A stretch of DNA of 64,000 nt from Chloroflexota bacterium (GTDB taxonomy: Bacteria > Chloroflexota > Dehalococcoidia > Lucifugimonadales > SAR202-VII-2). A program made the translations under genes and the position numbers. The DNA lies in assembly GCA_003228115.1 (NCBI GenBank), contig QEVV01000001.1, forward strand, positions 558,001 through 622,000. The letters run 5' to 3'. Position 1 is the first letter of the stretch; each line of letters starts with the position of its first letter. Of this stretch, positions 63,730 through 64,000 are shown in pieces. Below the pieces are notes generated by a model. It ran no database searches, was not told the origin of the DNA, and worked only from the letters and a program-made list of their open reading frames with translations.

Positions 63730-63740
63730 CTGGGGGAAGT

Positions 63741-64000
63741 ATGGGACTGCTTGACGGAAAGAAAGGGATAGTCACTGGCGGTGGTTCCGGTCTCGGGCGC
63801 GCCAACTCCCTGGGCCTCGCTGCAGAGGGGGCTGAGATTGCCGTCGCTGATCTTCGGCTGGAAACGGCTCAGAAAACCGCCAGCGACATTGTAGCGGCGG
63901 GCGGCAAGGCCGTAGCCATCCAGGTAGACGTATCCAAGGGCGACGAAGTGCAGACGCTGGTGGACAAAGCGGCTGAGTCCTTGGGCCGCATCGACCTATT
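63741..64000 (+). CDS. short-chain dehydrogenase/reductase, cut by window end
   Basis: The first 86 codons of a second SDR: MGLLDGKKGIVTGGGSGLGRA holds the TGxxxGxG motif, followed by VADLRLETAQKTASDIVAAGGKAVAIQVDVS. It starts 11 bases after the previous SDR and has GGGGGAAG upstream. The two are similar in the N-terminal part and may be a duplicated or paired enzyme set for one pathway. Confidence 0.88.
   Translation, partial: MGLLDGKKGIVTGGGSGLGRANSLGLAAEGAEIAVADLRLETAQKTASDIVAAGGKAVAIQVDVSKGDEVQTLVDKAAESLGRIDL

Overview
The window looks like a piece of a bacterial chromosome from the phylum Chloroflexota, most likely a marine or groundwater Dehalococcoidia/SAR202-type lineage. That placement is inference. 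It rests on an Alternative Complex III operon, a CaiB/BaiF-type catabolic cluster, many cupin proteins, an inositol-phosphate/phosphatidylinositol cluster, moderate-to-high GC and the overall protein style. Gene density is high, most genes have good Shine-Dalgarno sites, and there is no CRISPR array, prophage or insertion sequence.

Layout. 0.3-9.3 kb: an unrecognised helical protein, recG, two cupins, a methyltransferase with a doubtful 3' end, a lone CoA-transferase beta subunit, an MFS carrier and radC. 9.3-14.7 kb (minus strand): a translation operon in the order tRNA-Thr(TGT), tRNA-Tyr, tRNA-Thr(GGT), tuf, rpmG, secE, nusG, rplK, rplA, L10 leader, rplJ, rplL, with a strong promoter at its head. 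14.7-18.4 kb: a catabolic cluster of type III CoA-transferase, arylmalonate-decarboxylase-like enzyme, VOC protein and Ldh2-type dehydrogenase. 18.4-26.5 kb: an Alternative Complex III operon (pentaheme cytochrome, split ActB, two NrfD-type quinol subunits, DUF3341 protein, monoheme lipoprotein) closed by a clear terminator. 26.6-31.9 kb: rpsU, polA, a hicAB toxin-antitoxin unit bounded by a duplicated polA 3' end, an unknown gene, mutM and an fmdB-like gene. 32.0-35.1 kb: inositol-3-phosphate synthase, PimA-like glycosyltransferase and CDP-alcohol phosphatidyltransferase. 35.2-47.7 kb: prfB with its programmed frameshift, nfi, a DUF362 protein, a cupin, serS, a HAD phosphatase, lysS, greA, ftsH and ligA. 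47.7-60.5 kb: assorted metabolic genes, era, a membrane protein next to an FG-GAP lipoprotein, a MetE-like enzyme and an orphan binding protein. 60.5-64 kb: tRNA-Glu and tRNA-Gln, trmI, a RidA protein, a peroxiredoxin and two SDR genes, the last cut by the window edge.

Most unusual points. The peroxiredoxin at 62271-62729 has an in-frame UGA exactly at the peroxidatic cysteine, followed by a stem-loop, so it is very probably a selenoprotein. FtsH carries a second copy of its own periplasmic domain inside the protease domain. hicAB sits between 38-bp direct repeats of the polA stop region. ActB is split into two genes. The inositol-lipid cluster suggests phosphatidylinositol-type lipids. All starts, promoters and folds were judged by eye from the sequence; no searches or folding programs were run.
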